Source of the DNA: Methylotenera versatilis 301
Lineage (GTDB): Bacteria; Pseudomonadota; Gammaproteobacteria; Burkholderiales; Methylophilaceae
DNA length: 64,000 bases
Assembly (NCBI RefSeq): GCF_000093025.1
Contig: NC_014207.1
Span: 992,001-1,056,000, forward strand
Direction of reading: 5' to 3'
Under the pieces are notes generated by a model. The model saw only the letters and a list, made by a program, of their open reading frames with translations, searched no databases and was not told the origin of the DNA. The position numbers were made by a program, and so were the translations under genes. Below are positions 46,555-56,034 of the stretch, piece by piece (the stretch's first letter is position 1; every line of letters begins with the position of its first letter).

Positions 46555-46570
46555 AGTACGTAATACATAT

Positions 46571-47695
46571 GTGATACAAGGTAAAAAAATTTTGGTGAAT
46601 TTGCTCAATTTCAATCAGCCACAACTGGCAAAATGGTTCGCAGAACAAGGCGAGAAGCCTTTTCGTGCCAAGCAGCTAATGCGTTGGATGCATCATTTTG
46701 GTGTGTATGATTTTGAGCAGATGACTGATATTGCCAAAGTATTACGTGAGAAGTTGGTGGTAGACGCCGAAATCACTTTGCCAAACGTGCAGTTAGAACA
46801 AGTATCTAATGACGGTACGCGTAAGTGGTTGATCGGTACGGACACAGCCAATAGCATAGAGACCGTGTTTATCCCAGAGGATGATCGCGGTACTTTGTGT
46901 ATTTCAAGCCAAGTGGGTTGCGCGCTTGAATGCACGTTTTGTAGTACAGGCCGTCAAGGCTTTAATCGAAATTTAAGTGTTTCAGAGATTATTGGTCAGT
47001 TGGCAATTGCTAATCAGTCGCTGAGGCAAGAGAGTGGGTACGATTTGCTTTCAGCAAACGATCGTATCATCAGTAATGTTGTGATGATGGGCATGGGCGA
47101 GCCGCTTGCCAACTACGATAACGTAGTCACCGCCATGCAAATCATGTTGGACGATAATGCTTATGGCCTAAGTCGCCGCCGCGTGACGCTCTCAACCAGT
47201 GGCATGGTGCCAGCGATGGATAGATTAAAAGAAGATTGCCCTGTGGCATTGGCTGTTTCATTGCATGCGCCTAACGATGCGTTACGCGATGTGATTGTGC
47301 CTATTAATAAAAAGTACCCTCTTAAAGAGTTAATGGCTGCATGTAATCGTTATTTAGAAAAAGCACCACGCGATTTTGTCACATTCGAATACGTGATGTT
47401 GGATGGCGTGAATGATACGGTTGAACATGCGCATCAATTGCTTGATTTGGTGAGAAATGTCTCTTGCAAATTCAATCTAATTCCATTCAATCCGTTTCCA
47501 AATAGTGGGTATGACACTTCTAAAGCTAGCCATATTCGGGTGTTTCGCGATATTCTGATGCAAGCTGGTTATGTGGTCACGGTGCGTAAAACACGCGGTG
47601 AGGATATTGATGCCGCTTGTGGTCAGTTAGCTGGCAAAGTCTTGGACAAAACTAAGCGCACGGCAAACAGAATTCCAATTGAAGTTGTTGAATGA
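46571..47695 (+). CDS. rlmN: Dual-specificity RNA methyltransferase RlmN
   Basis: Radical SAM enzyme that methylates A2503 of 23S rRNA and A37 of some tRNAs. Cluster motif [11 protein letters not shown] (near residue 112), [12 protein letters not shown], and the C-terminal catalytic Cys in DIDAACGQL. 374 residues. The chosen GTG start has no strong ribosome binding site, and the leader contains repeat copy 3. The stop TGA overlaps the ATG of the pilW frame. Confidence 0.95.
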   Translation: MIQGKKILVNLLNFNQPQLAKWFAEQGEKPFRAKQLMRWMHHFGVYDFEQMTDIAKVLREKLVVDAEITLPNVQLEQVSNDGTRKWLIGTDTANSIETVFIPEDDRGTLCISSQVGCALECTFCSTGRQGFNRNLSVSEIIGQLAIANQSLRQESGYDLLSANDRIISNVVMMGMGEPLANYDNVVTAMQIMLDDNAYGLSRRRVTLSTSGMVPAMDRLKEDCPVALAVSLHAPNDALRDVIVPINKKYPLKELMAACNRYLEKAPRDFVTFEYVMLDGVNDTVEHAHQLLDLVRNVSCKFNLIPFNPFPNSGYDTSKASHIRVFRDILMQAGYVVTVRKTRGEDIDAACGQLAGKVLDKTKRTANRIPIEVVE

Positions 47696-47703
47696 GGCCT
47701 GAG

Positions 47704-48465
47704 ATGAAATTGAGTGCTTTAAAATTATTGCTTACGCTGTTGGTGATTGGTTTGTTTGGCGCGGGTTGTGCAAATCAGCAGCAGCAAGAAAAAGACACTG
47801 AAAATACAAAATCTCGTGCACGTGCTCATACTGATTTGGGTGCGGTTTATTTTCAACAAAGACAATTAGAAATAGCATTAGAGGAGTTTAATACTGCAGT
47901 CAAAATCGACCCCAGTTTCGCTTCAGCATACAACGGCTTGGGTTTAGTCAATGCTGAGCTTGGTAAAGATGATGTTGCCGATGCAAATTTCAGAAAATCA
48001 ATTCAATTAGAACCATTAAACTCCGAGGCGCACAACAACTATGGCAGTTTTTTGTGCGCCAGAAATAGAGTTGATGAGTCGATTACTGAGTTTCTAGCTG
48101 CGCTTAAAAATCCTCTATATGCCACACCAGCGATGGCTTATACTAATGCGGCCATTTGTTCTATACGCAAAAAAAATATGGCAGGTGCTGAAAGTTACTT
48201 GCAACAAGCTTTGCAAATTGAGCCACTTTCACAGGTTGCTGCCTATCAACTTGCGTCACTACAATTTAAACGCAACGATGCAATGGCCGCTAGGAAAACT
48301 TTACAAAATGCAATGCTAAGTCGACCAGGCCCAGAAGTTTTGTGGTTGGGCATTCAGGTCGAGCGTGTGCTTGGTGGGAAAGATGCTGAGGCTAGTTATG
48401 CTTTGCAACTAAGACGCCAGTATCCAGATTCAGAACAAGCTAAGTTGTTAGAGAGCGGAAAATAA
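47704..48465 (+). CDS. pilW: Type IV pilus biogenesis TPR lipoprotein PilW/PilF
   Basis: Outer-membrane lipoprotein with TPR repeats that helps PilQ secretin assembly. Lipobox LFGAGC near residue 22, then repeated TPR units (AHTDLGAVYFQQRQLEIALEE..., ASAYNGLGLVNAELG..., AHNNYGSFLCARN...). About 253 residues. ATG 47704 is chosen because GAGG lies six bases upstream; 47692 overlaps rlmN. In the canonical place after rlmN. Confidence 0.9.
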   Translation: MKLSALKLLLTLLVIGLFGAGCANQQQQEKDTENTKSRARAHTDLGAVYFQQRQLEIALEEFNTAVKIDPSFASAYNGLGLVNAELGKDDVADANFRKSIQLEPLNSEAHNNYGSFLCARNRVDESITEFLAALKNPLYATPAMAYTNAAICSIRKKNMAGAESYLQQALQIEPLSQVAAYQLASLQFKRNDAMAARKTLQNAMLSRPGPEVLWLGIQVERVLGGKDAEASYALQLRRQYPDSEQAKLLESGK

Positions 48466-48467
48466 CC

Positions 48468-49562
48468 ATGGCTGATGAAGTTATAGTTAATCTTGCAGAG
48501 GCAGAAATAATCGGTTTTGCACCGTTAGGTGAGGTTTTTTCTGAGGCTAGGAATGCCAAAAAGCTATCATTAAAAGACGTATCTAATAATTTACGTTTAA
48601 GTATTAAGCAAATTGAAGCTTTAGAGAACAACAATTTTTCTAGTTTGCCTCCAGCTGTGATCACGCGTGGCTTTATACGCAATTACGCGCGTTTTTTGGA
48701 GTTGGATGCTGAGCCCTTGTTAGCTAGCTATCGCGTGCGTATGCCAGATGTTTCGCCCAGCACGCTAAGTGTAAAGACATCTATGAATCAAGTGATGCCG
48801 GGTAAAGAAAGTTCTTTTTTATCTAAATTTATATGGCTATGTAGTCTAGTTTTAATAGCTGTTGCCGTTTGGTTTTATTATGTTAACTACATGCAAAAAT
48901 CAGCGCCGAAAGTGACGGAAAATGTTGTTAGCACAACAGTAGATACAACCGCTCCAGAGGTTGCTACCTTACCGGAAGTAGCTTTGCCTGCCGCTGAGCG
49001 CTTGGCGCAAGCTGATGCTGAAACCACGGTGGATCTGCCAGCTGCGGTTGTTGGTGATGTTAAAGAAATGCCTAATCAAGCTACGCCAAGTACCACTGCA
49101 GTGTTACCTAAAGTTGAGCAAGCGCATCCGGCAGCAGCAAACAGCTCTGTGGTTACCACGCAAAATCTTCAGTTGCCAAAAGAAACGACTGTGGATTTCA
49201 ATACATTAAAAGAAAATACCGCAAAAACAGCACCAGTTACAGCTAGTGCAAAAGCTATCTCTACTGAGGCTAAAGTGCCTGATCTAGCTAAGAGTAGTCT
49301 AAAACCAGATAGCTCAATTGCTGCTGTTAAAGGCGTGAATATTGCAGTAACAGAGCAAACTTGGGTGCGTGTCACAGATAAATCCGGCGCGGTTGTTTAT
49401 GAAAAAATGCTGCAGGCGAATAGCGAAGATGGTTTTAACGGCTTGCCACCTTTTAAAGTGCTGATTGGCAACGCGAAAGCAACCAAGCTTACATTTTTAG
49501 GTCAGAATGTTGACTTAAGCGATAAAACTAAAAACAATGTTGCTCGCCTAACTTTGGAGTAA
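48468..49562 (+). CDS. rodZ: Cytoskeletal protein RodZ
   Basis: Links MreB to cell-wall synthesis. N-terminal HTH_25 domain (SEARNAKKLSLKDVSNNLRL, then ITRGFIRNYARFLELD), transmembrane helix near residues 122-140 (FIWLCSLVLIAVAVWFYYV), a low-complexity Ala/Thr/Val/Pro linker of about 140 residues, and a C-terminal DUF4115 domain (VTEQTWVRVTDKSG). 364 residues. Directly follows pilW. Confidence 0.92.
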   Translation: MADEVIVNLAEAEIIGFAPLGEVFSEARNAKKLSLKDVSNNLRLSIKQIEALENNNFSSLPPAVITRGFIRNYARFLELDAEPLLASYRVRMPDVSPSTLSVKTSMNQVMPGKESSFLSKFIWLCSLVLIAVAVWFYYVNYMQKSAPKVTENVVSTTVDTTAPEVATLPEVALPAAERLAQADAETTVDLPAAVVGDVKEMPNQATPSTTAVLPKVEQAHPAAANSSVVTTQNLQLPKETTVDFNTLKENTAKTAPVTASAKAISTEAKVPDLAKSSLKPDSSIAAVKGVNIAVTEQTWVRVTDKSGAVVYEKMLQANSEDGFNGLPPFKVLIGNAKATKLTFLGQNVDLSDKTKNNVARLTLE

Positions 49563-49565
49563 TCA

Positions 49566-50882
49566 TTGAGTCTTTCTTTACTTAAAACAGCACGTAATAC
49601 CCTGCAGGTCATGATTGGTCATGTGCCTGTTGGTGGTGGTCTGGCTGGTACTATCGCTAGTCCTGTTGTCGTGCAAAGCATGACCAATACCGATACTGCC
49701 GATGCGCAAGCAACCATAAATCAAGTGTTTGAGCTATGGCAAGCGGGTAGTGAGGTTGTTCGCATTACCGTTAATTCGCCAGAAGCTGCTGCGCAAGTTG
49801 GCAATATTCGTCGTGGTTTAGATGCACTGGGCTGCAATGTGCCGTTAGTAGGTGACTTTCATTACAACGGTCATAAATTACTCGCGGCTTACCCTGACTG
49901 CGCTGAATCATTAGCCAAATATCGCATCAACCCAGGTAATGTTGGTAAAGGCTCTAAGCGCGATGAGCAGTTTGCTGCCATGATAGAAGCGGCAGTACAT
50001 TATAAAAAAGCGGTGCGAATTGGCGTGAATTGGGGCAGTTTAGACCAAGCTAAAATGGCACAAATGATGGACGATAACGCCCAGTTGGCTGAACCGTTGT
50101 CTTCAGAAGCTTTGATGCGCGAGGCTTTGATACAATCAGCACTTGAAAGCGCCGCACAAGCCGTCGAATTAGGTTTATCGCCTAATCAAATCATCATTTC
50201 TTGCAAAGTGAGCAACGTGCAAGATCTAGTGAAAGTATATGCTGAACTGGCAACGCGCAGCGATTACCCTTTACATTTGGGTTTAACTGAAGCGGGCATG
50301 GGTTCAAAAGGTATTGTGGCATCAACTGCTGCACTGGCCTTGCTTTTGCAGCAAGGCATAGGCAACACCATTCGCGTTTCACTTACGCCAGAACCTAACG
50401 AATCTCGTACAAAAGAAGTCATTGTTGCGCAAGAGATTTTGCAAACCATGGGCATACGTTCTTTCACACCGTTAGTGACTGCCTGCCCAGGCTGCGGCCG
50501 TACGACTTCGACCTATTTCCAAGAGCTTGCCATGCAAATTCAAAGCTATTTGCGTAATCAAATGCCTGTTTGGCGCGGCCTATATGCTGGAGTTGAGAAC
50601 ATGAGCGTGGCTGTGATGGGCTGTGTGGTGAATGGCCCAGGCGAATCCAAGTTAGCGAATATCGGTATTAGTTTGCCCGGCACAGGTGAAACGCCAGTCG
50701 CACCTGTATTTGTCGATGGCGAAAAAACTGTCACACTCAAAGGCGATAACATTGCGCAAGAGTTTCAAGCGATTGTCGAAGACTATGTACAAACGCATTA
50801 TGCTGAAGGCGGCAAGCTGCATGTTAGTCTACCTCAAGTAAAAACCACGCAAAAAACAATCCCTATTCAAGCTATTAACTAA
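49566..50882 (+). CDS. ispG: (E)-4-hydroxy-3-methylbut-2-enyl-diphosphate synthase IspG
   Basis: [4Fe-4S] enzyme of the MEP isoprenoid pathway. TIM barrel start [12 protein letters not shown], cluster Cys in [16 protein letters not shown]. 438 residues, the long proteobacterial form. TTG start: GGAG at 49556-49559 lies six bases before it, and no ATG near the family N-terminus fits. Tight operon with rodZ (3 bp). Confidence 0.95.
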   Translation: MSLSLLKTARNTLQVMIGHVPVGGGLAGTIASPVVVQSMTNTDTADAQATINQVFELWQAGSEVVRITVNSPEAAAQVGNIRRGLDALGCNVPLVGDFHYNGHKLLAAYPDCAESLAKYRINPGNVGKGSKRDEQFAAMIEAAVHYKKAVRIGVNWGSLDQAKMAQMMDDNAQLAEPLSSEALMREALIQSALESAAQAVELGLSPNQIIISCKVSNVQDLVKVYAELATRSDYPLHLGLTEAGMGSKGIVASTAALALLLQQGIGNTIRVSLTPEPNESRTKEVIVAQEILQTMGIRSFTPLVTACPGCGRTTSTYFQELAMQIQSYLRNQMPVWRGLYAGVENMSVAVMGCVVNGPGESKLANIGISLPGTGETPVAPVFVDGEKTVTLKGDNIAQEFQAIVEDYVQTHYAEGGKLHVSLPQVKTTQKTIPIQAIN

Positions 50883-50920
50883 ATAGCTGCCCATTTAAAA
50901 AGTCATTGAAGTAACGAACT

Positions 50921-52231
50921 ATGGTTGATCATTCAACAAAAAACATGCAAACAAAAACTAAAATTTCAAAATTTCAAAGTATTAAAGGTTTTTACGACAT
51001 TTTGCCCGAAGCGACACCATTGTGGTTTAAGCTTGAGGACACCGCTCGCCGCGTATTAGGTCAATATGGTTATAAAAATATTCGCATGCCTTTGGTGGAA
51101 TCTACTGATTTATTTGTGCGTTCTGTAGGTGAGCATACGGATATTGTTGAAAAAGAAATGTATGCTTGGGAAGATGCGCTCAATGGCGACAAGCTGACCT
51201 TGCGTCCAGAAGGTACGGCTGGCTGCGTACGTGCAGTTGTGGAAAGTAATTTGACCTATAACGGGCCTGTTCGACTTTGGTATAGCGGCGCGATGTTTAG
51301 GCATGAAAACGTGCAAAAAGGTCGTCAGCGCCAGTTTCATCAGATTGGTGTGGAAGCTTTTGGATTTGATAGTCCGCAAGTAGATGCTGAGCAAATTGTA
51401 TTGTTAGCAAGACTTTGGCGCGAGTTGGGCATTGCTGATGTTGAGTTGCAAATCAATAGCATAGGTGATGCACACGAGCGTCTTGAGTATCGCAAAGTAC
51501 TGATTGCCTATTTTGAGCAACATGCTGACTTGCTGGATGAAGATGCAAAACGTCGCTTACACACTAACCCCTTACGCATTTTAGATACCAAAAATCCACG
51601 CATGCAAGCGATGTGTGAAGCGGCGCCAAAATTAATTGATTCTTTAGGCGATGAAACCCGCGCACATTTTGATGGTCTGTGTAAGTTGTTAGATGCAGCT
51701 GGCGTGGCATACATAGTGAATGCGCGATTAGTGCGCGGCTTGGATTATTACAATCGCACTGTATTTGAATGGGTGACGACTAAGTTAGGTGCGCAGGGTA
51801 CCATTGCTGGCGGTGGTCGTTATGATGCTTTAGTTGAGAGATTGGGCGGCGATGCAACGCCTGCATGTGGCTTTGGTATTGGTTTAGAACGCGTATTTTT
51901 GTTAATGCAAGAATATGGCGTTACAGCAGATGATGCGCCAGACGTGTATTTGGTCAATGTAGGTGAGCAAGCAGAACAAGTCGCATTTAGTATTGCTGAA
52001 CAATTGCGTAATGCTGATATACAAGTGATATTGCATGCGGGTGGCGGTAGTTTTAAATCACAAATGAAAAAAGCAGACCGAAGCCAAGCCAAGTTTGCCT
52101 TAATCATTGGTGATGACGAAGTTGCGAACAAGCAAGTCACACTAAAACCTATGTTAGCCACAGTAAAAGGTGAGCAGCAGCAATGCAGTATTGAACAAGC
52201 CATAGAGAATTTGACTGCGGCGCTTGCTTAA
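50921..52231 (+). CDS. hisS: Histidyl-tRNA synthetase HisS
   Basis: Class II synthetase. Motif 1 region KGFYDILPE, motif 2 MFRHENVQKGRQRQFHQIGVE, His-specific LVRGLDYYNRTVFEW, motif 3 GFGIGLERV, and an anticodon-binding C-terminal domain. 436 residues. A second start nine codons downstream is possible; the N-terminal ten residues are not conserved. Confidence 0.96.
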   Translation: MVDHSTKNMQTKTKISKFQSIKGFYDILPEATPLWFKLEDTARRVLGQYGYKNIRMPLVESTDLFVRSVGEHTDIVEKEMYAWEDALNGDKLTLRPEGTAGCVRAVVESNLTYNGPVRLWYSGAMFRHENVQKGRQRQFHQIGVEAFGFDSPQVDAEQIVLLARLWRELGIADVELQINSIGDAHERLEYRKVLIAYFEQHADLLDEDAKRRLHTNPLRILDTKNPRMQAMCEAAPKLIDSLGDETRAHFDGLCKLLDAAGVAYIVNARLVRGLDYYNRTVFEWVTTKLGAQGTIAGGGRYDALVERLGGDATPACGFGIGLERVFLLMQEYGVTADDAPDVYLVNVGEQAEQVAFSIAEQLRNADIQVILHAGGGSFKSQMKKADRSQAKFALIIGDDEVANKQVTLKPMLATVKGEQQQCSIEQAIENLTAALA

Positions 52232-52301
52232 GTGTTGCAAATGATAAGTGTTTTGATAAAACTATAGATAACCCCGTAGATATTCAACGTTGAGCGAAAA
52301 A

Positions 52302-53219
52302 ATGACCGCTGAAATGAATGAAGCTAGACCCTTATTACAGTTGCAGCATGTGAGCATTTCACCAAAAAAAACGCCAACGCGCTTATTGGTGAACGATGTT
52401 AGTTTTAGCATCGCAGCGGGAAAAACAACTTGTGTCGTGGGTGAATCTGGTAGCGGAAAAAGCTTAACAGCTTTGTCAGTAATGGGTTTGCTGTCTAAGC
52501 AATTGCAATTAACTTCTGGCAAAGTCATATTTAATGATGGTCTGCTGAATGACAAAAAGTCAGCCGAGCAAGATTTAACCTTACTAGATGAAGCCAGTTT
52601 GCGAAAAATTCGGGGCGCAAAAATTGCCATGATTTTCCAAGAACCAATGACTTCATTGAACCCAGTACTCACGGTAGGCTACCAAATTGGTGAAAGTTTA
52701 ACGACGCATTTGGGCTTAAAGGGTGATGCTTTAAAAGCTAAAATTGCCAGCCTATTAGAAATGGTGGGCATACCGCCAAGCCGTGCCAATAGTTATCCTG
52801 ATGAACTTTCAGGTGGTCAGCGTCAGCGAGTAATGATCGCCATGAGTATTGCTTGCGAGCCTCGCTTGTTGATAGCTGATGAGCCAACTACAGCACTAGA
52901 TGTCACAGTGCAAGCGCAGATACTTAAATTGTTAGATGAGCTTAAAACGCGCATGAATATGGGCATGTTGTTTATTACGCATGATTTTGGCGTGGTAGCT
53001 GATATTGCGGATAATGTGGTGGTGATGTTCAGAGGCGAGATTGTTGAATCAGGCACTAAAGATGAGGTGCTAGGTAATCCACAGCATCCATATACCAAAG
53101 CGCTGCTGGATTGCGTACCTGATGCTGAAGGTAAGAAGCCACTTAAGCCTATAGATTATTCATGGTTAAAAAATTCCGAAACGAATGAGTCTGGATTAAG
53201 TAAAGGTAAAGCTGCATGA
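52302..53219 (+). CDS. Peptide-type ABC transporter ATPase, first of a pair
   Basis: ATP-binding subunit of the dipeptide/oligopeptide importer family (DppD/YejF N-half type). Walker A GESGSGKS, Q-loop MIFQEPMTSLNPVLTV, signature LSGGQRQRV, Walker B LLIADEPTTALDVTVQ, and the C-terminal peptide-type motif HPYTKALLDCVPD. About 305 residues. ATG 52302 is preferred to a TTG at 52290. Overlaps the second ATPase by 4 bp. No permease or binding protein follows; see the companion gene. Confidence 0.88.
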   Translation: MTAEMNEARPLLQLQHVSISPKKTPTRLLVNDVSFSIAAGKTTCVVGESGSGKSLTALSVMGLLSKQLQLTSGKVIFNDGLLNDKKSAEQDLTLLDEASLRKIRGAKIAMIFQEPMTSLNPVLTVGYQIGESLTTHLGLKGDALKAKIASLLEMVGIPPSRANSYPDELSGGQRQRVMIAMSIACEPRLLIADEPTTALDVTVQAQILKLLDELKTRMNMGMLFITHDFGVVADIADNVVVMFRGEIVESGTKDEVLGNPQHPYTKALLDCVPDAEGKKPLKPIDYSWLKNSETNESGLSKGKAA

Positions 53220-54019
53220 GTAATATCATCTTACAGGCGAATCATTTAGTTAAAACCTATACGCAGCGTAGCGGCAAGTTTGGCTTTGGTACAACCTTGG
53301 TGAGAGCTTTAGATGATGTGAGCGTCAGTTTAACTGAAGGTAAAACGCTCGCCGTTGTAGGTGAATCTGGTAGTGGTAAATCCACGTTGGCGCGTTGTCT
53401 GTTACAATTGCAACCCTTAGATAGCGGTGAAGTGCTTTTTGCGGGCCAAGATCTGGCGAAATTAAGCGGCAGCGATTTGCGAGCTGTACGTAAAAACCTG
53501 CAAATGGTGTTTCAAGATCCATTTGCCTCGCTAAATCCGCGCATGCGTGTGGGTGAGATTGTAGGTGAAGGTTTACTGATTCATCAGCTTGGTAACGCAG
53601 CTGAGCAGCAGAAAAAAGTCATCGCAATGTTAAAGCGCGTAGGTTTAACTGAAGCCGATATGCAAAAATATCCGCATGAGTTTTCTGGTGGACAAAGGCA
53701 GCGTGTAGGCATTGCGCGAGCCTTGGTATTGCAGCCTAAAGTAGTGGTGTGTGATGAGCCAGTTTCAGCGTTAGATGTTTCAATACAAGCGCAGATTTTG
53801 TTGCTGTTGAAAGAATTGCAAGCCGAAATGGCATTGAGTTATTTATTTATTAGCCATGATTTGCGCGTAGTGCGCCACATCGCTGATGATATTGTGGTGA
53901 TGAATGGCGGTAAAGTGGTAGAGCAGGGTAAAGTTGAAGATATTTATCAACATCCTCAACATGAGTATACGCAGAATCTGTTAGCGGCCATCCCTGGTAA
54001 AAAAGCAGTCAATGCTTAA
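53216..54019 (+). CDS. Peptide-type ABC transporter ATPase, second of a pair
   Basis: DppF/YejF C-half type ATPase of 267 residues. Walker A GESGSGKST, MVFQDPFASLNPRMRV, signature FSGGQRQRVGIARAL, Walker B VVCDEPVSALDVSIQ, and HPQHEYTQNLLAAIP. With the preceding gene it equals the two halves of fused YejF. The two are inserted between hisS and yfgM, which are usually adjacent. Transmembrane partners must be encoded elsewhere. Confidence 0.9.
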   Translation: MSNIILQANHLVKTYTQRSGKFGFGTTLVRALDDVSVSLTEGKTLAVVGESGSGKSTLARCLLQLQPLDSGEVLFAGQDLAKLSGSDLRAVRKNLQMVFQDPFASLNPRMRVGEIVGEGLLIHQLGNAAEQQKKVIAMLKRVGLTEADMQKYPHEFSGGQRQRVGIARALVLQPKVVVCDEPVSALDVSIQAQILLLLKELQAEMALSYLFISHDLRVVRHIADDIVVMNGGKVVEQGKVEDIYQHPQHEYTQNLLAAIPGKKAVNA

Positions 54020-54065
54020 AGTTTGATTAAATTAATTGGTTTTAGAGAATATTTAGGAAAAAGTA

Positions 54066-54689
54066 ATGGCATACGATTTAGAAGAGCAAGAACAGATTGA
54101 TGAACTAAAAGCTTGGTGGAAACAAAACGGCAAGATGATTAGTACACTAGTTATTGGCGTGTTGGTGGCTTATTCTGCTTATCAGGGTTGGCATTACTTC
54201 CAAAATAAGCAAGCCGTTGAGGCGTCAACACAATATCAAGAACTTTCAATTACTGATGAAAAAGACTTGAAGTCTATTCAGACAAAATCTGCAGTATTGA
54301 TGGATAAGTTTGCTGGAACGCCGTATGCAGGCCGTGCAGCATTGTTTGCTGCTAAAGCCAATTACCAAGCGAATGATGCTAAAAGTGCAAAAGCGCAATT
54401 AGATTGGGCGATTAAAAATGCAAAAGAAACGTCAGTAAGCGCTTTAGCTAGCTTGCAATTAGCCAATATTTTGGCTGAAGAAAAAGATTTTGAAGGCGCT
54501 TTAAACCTATTAAATGCCCCGCATGATGCAGGATTTGATGGTTTGTTTGCTGACCTTAAAGGCGATGTTTTAGTGAGTTTAGGTAAAAGCGCAGAGGCCA
54601 AGACAGCTTATCAAGAAGCGCTGGCTAAGCTAGATCAACATGGTAAATTCCGTGCGCTTACTCAGCAAAAACTGGAAGCGTTAGGCTAA
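54066..54689 (+). CDS. yfgM: YfgM-like tetratricopeptide membrane protein
   Basis: Ancillary SecYEG-associated factor involved with periplasmic chaperones. Cytoplasmic start EEQEQIDELKAWWKQNG, one transmembrane helix (MISTLVIGVLVAYSAYQGW, 24-42), and periplasmic TPR repeats. 207 residues. AGGA precedes the ATG. Standard position before bamB. Confidence 0.9.
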   Translation: MAYDLEEQEQIDELKAWWKQNGKMISTLVIGVLVAYSAYQGWHYFQNKQAVEASTQYQELSITDEKDLKSIQTKSAVLMDKFAGTPYAGRAALFAAKANYQANDAKSAKAQLDWAIKNAKETSVSALASLQLANILAEEKDFEGALNLLNAPHDAGFDGLFADLKGDVLVSLGKSAEAKTAYQEALAKLDQHGKFRALTQQKLEALG

Positions 54690-54757
54690 GTTTAGCCTAA
54701 ATATTTAAAGACTCGTTCTTGAATTATCGACGCAAATAAATAAGCTGGAGCATTGTA

Positions 54758-55948
54758 TTGTCTTTACATCAATTTAAAAAAGCATCATTAAACCTATTGG
54801 CTGTTACAAGCTTATTGTTGATAACCGCATGTAGCACAATTTCAGACCTTAAAACGGACGTATCAGACAAGATTTTTGGTCGTGAAGCTGCAGATGCGCC
54901 TGATCCATTGGTAGAGATAAAAGAAACAGCCACCACTCAACTTCTGTGGCAAGCCAAAGTAGGCCCTGCTGAGGACTTTGATTTTTCACCAGTGCTTGAG
55001 GCTGGTTATGCTTATGCGGCGAGTGCAAATGGGGAAGTTGTTAAATTAGATGCTACGAATGGCAAGCAAGTTTGGCGTGTAAATGCTGGTGAGAAATTGT
55101 CAGGTGGTGTGGGTGTAGGCGGCAGCTTAGTGTTAGTCGGTACGCAAAAAGGTGTGGTTTATGCTTATGATATTGAAGGTAAACTGCAGTGGAAATCTAA
55201 ACTTAGCAGCGAAATACTTAGTGCGCCAAAATATTTTGATGGCATTGTCATTGCTCGTACTGGTGATAGTCGTATTTACGGCATTAACGCAAATGATGGT
55301 AGTCGTAAATGGGTTTATGATCGCACCAGCCCTGCGCTTACTTTGCGCAGCAGCGCAGGTGTGGTGGTAGATGGTGGTGCAGTCTATGCAGGTTTTGGTG
55401 GCGGTAAATTGATCGCGATACGTGCTGATAACGGCAAAATGTTGTGGGAAGCTTCCGTTGCTCAACCTAAAGGGGTGACTGAGATTGAACGTATTGCTGA
55501 TATTACAAGCTTACCGTTTGTAGATGGGCCGTTGGTGTACGCAGTAGCTTACCAAGGGAGAATTGCAGCGGTTGATAGAATAACTGGTAGAGTGATTTGG
55601 AACCGTGACATTTCCAGCTTATCTGGGATTAGCGTAGAAGATGGTCGTATTTTTGTTTCACATGCTTTGGGTTCAGTTTACTCACTGGATTACACGACAG
55701 GTAAGACTTTTTGGCGCCAAGCTGCGCTAAAAAATCGCCAGTTATCAGCACCAGTACCTATGGGAAGTTTAGTTGCAGTGGGTGATGTAGAAGGCTATGT
55801 TCACTTTTTAAGTCGTGATGACGGCGCAATCGCTTCAAGAATTAAGACTAGCAATAGTCCTGTGATGCCGATGATGGCAGCAGTCAATAGCACTACCGTG
55901 TTAGCACAAACACGTGACGGCGGCATTTATGCAATTCAGATTAAATGA
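54758..55948 (+). CDS. bamB: Outer-membrane assembly lipoprotein BamB
   Basis: Eight-bladed beta-propeller of the Bam complex. Lipobox LITAC near residue 25; PQQ-like repeats (GKQVWRVNAGEKLSGG, GSRKWVYDRTSPAL, GKMLWEASVAQP, GRVIWNRDISSLSG). 396 residues. TTG start supported by GGAG seven bases upstream (54747-54750). Between yfgM and der as usual. Confidence 0.94.
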   Translation: MSLHQFKKASLNLLAVTSLLLITACSTISDLKTDVSDKIFGREAADAPDPLVEIKETATTQLLWQAKVGPAEDFDFSPVLEAGYAYAASANGEVVKLDATNGKQVWRVNAGEKLSGGVGVGGSLVLVGTQKGVVYAYDIEGKLQWKSKLSSEILSAPKYFDGIVIARTGDSRIYGINANDGSRKWVYDRTSPALTLRSSAGVVVDGGAVYAGFGGGKLIAIRADNGKMLWEASVAQPKGVTEIERIADITSLPFVDGPLVYAVAYQGRIAAVDRITGRVIWNRDISSLSGISVEDGRIFVSHALGSVYSLDYTTGKTFWRQAALKNRQLSAPVPMGSLVAVGDVEGYVHFLSRDDGAIASRIKTSNSPVMPMMAAVNSTTVLAQTRDGGIYAIQIK

Positions 55949-56034
55949 TCGCCGCAGCAAAATTGCAGAAATAGAAAAAGTTTAAAGCCTTAGCCAACAC
56001 GCTATCTGGCTCAAGTAATTATTAGAAGGCTCGT

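Noticed and set aside
52262-52672. 136-residue minus-strand frame opposite the first ABC ATPase
   Set aside because: It lies fully against a gene with all ABC motifs; no support of its own.
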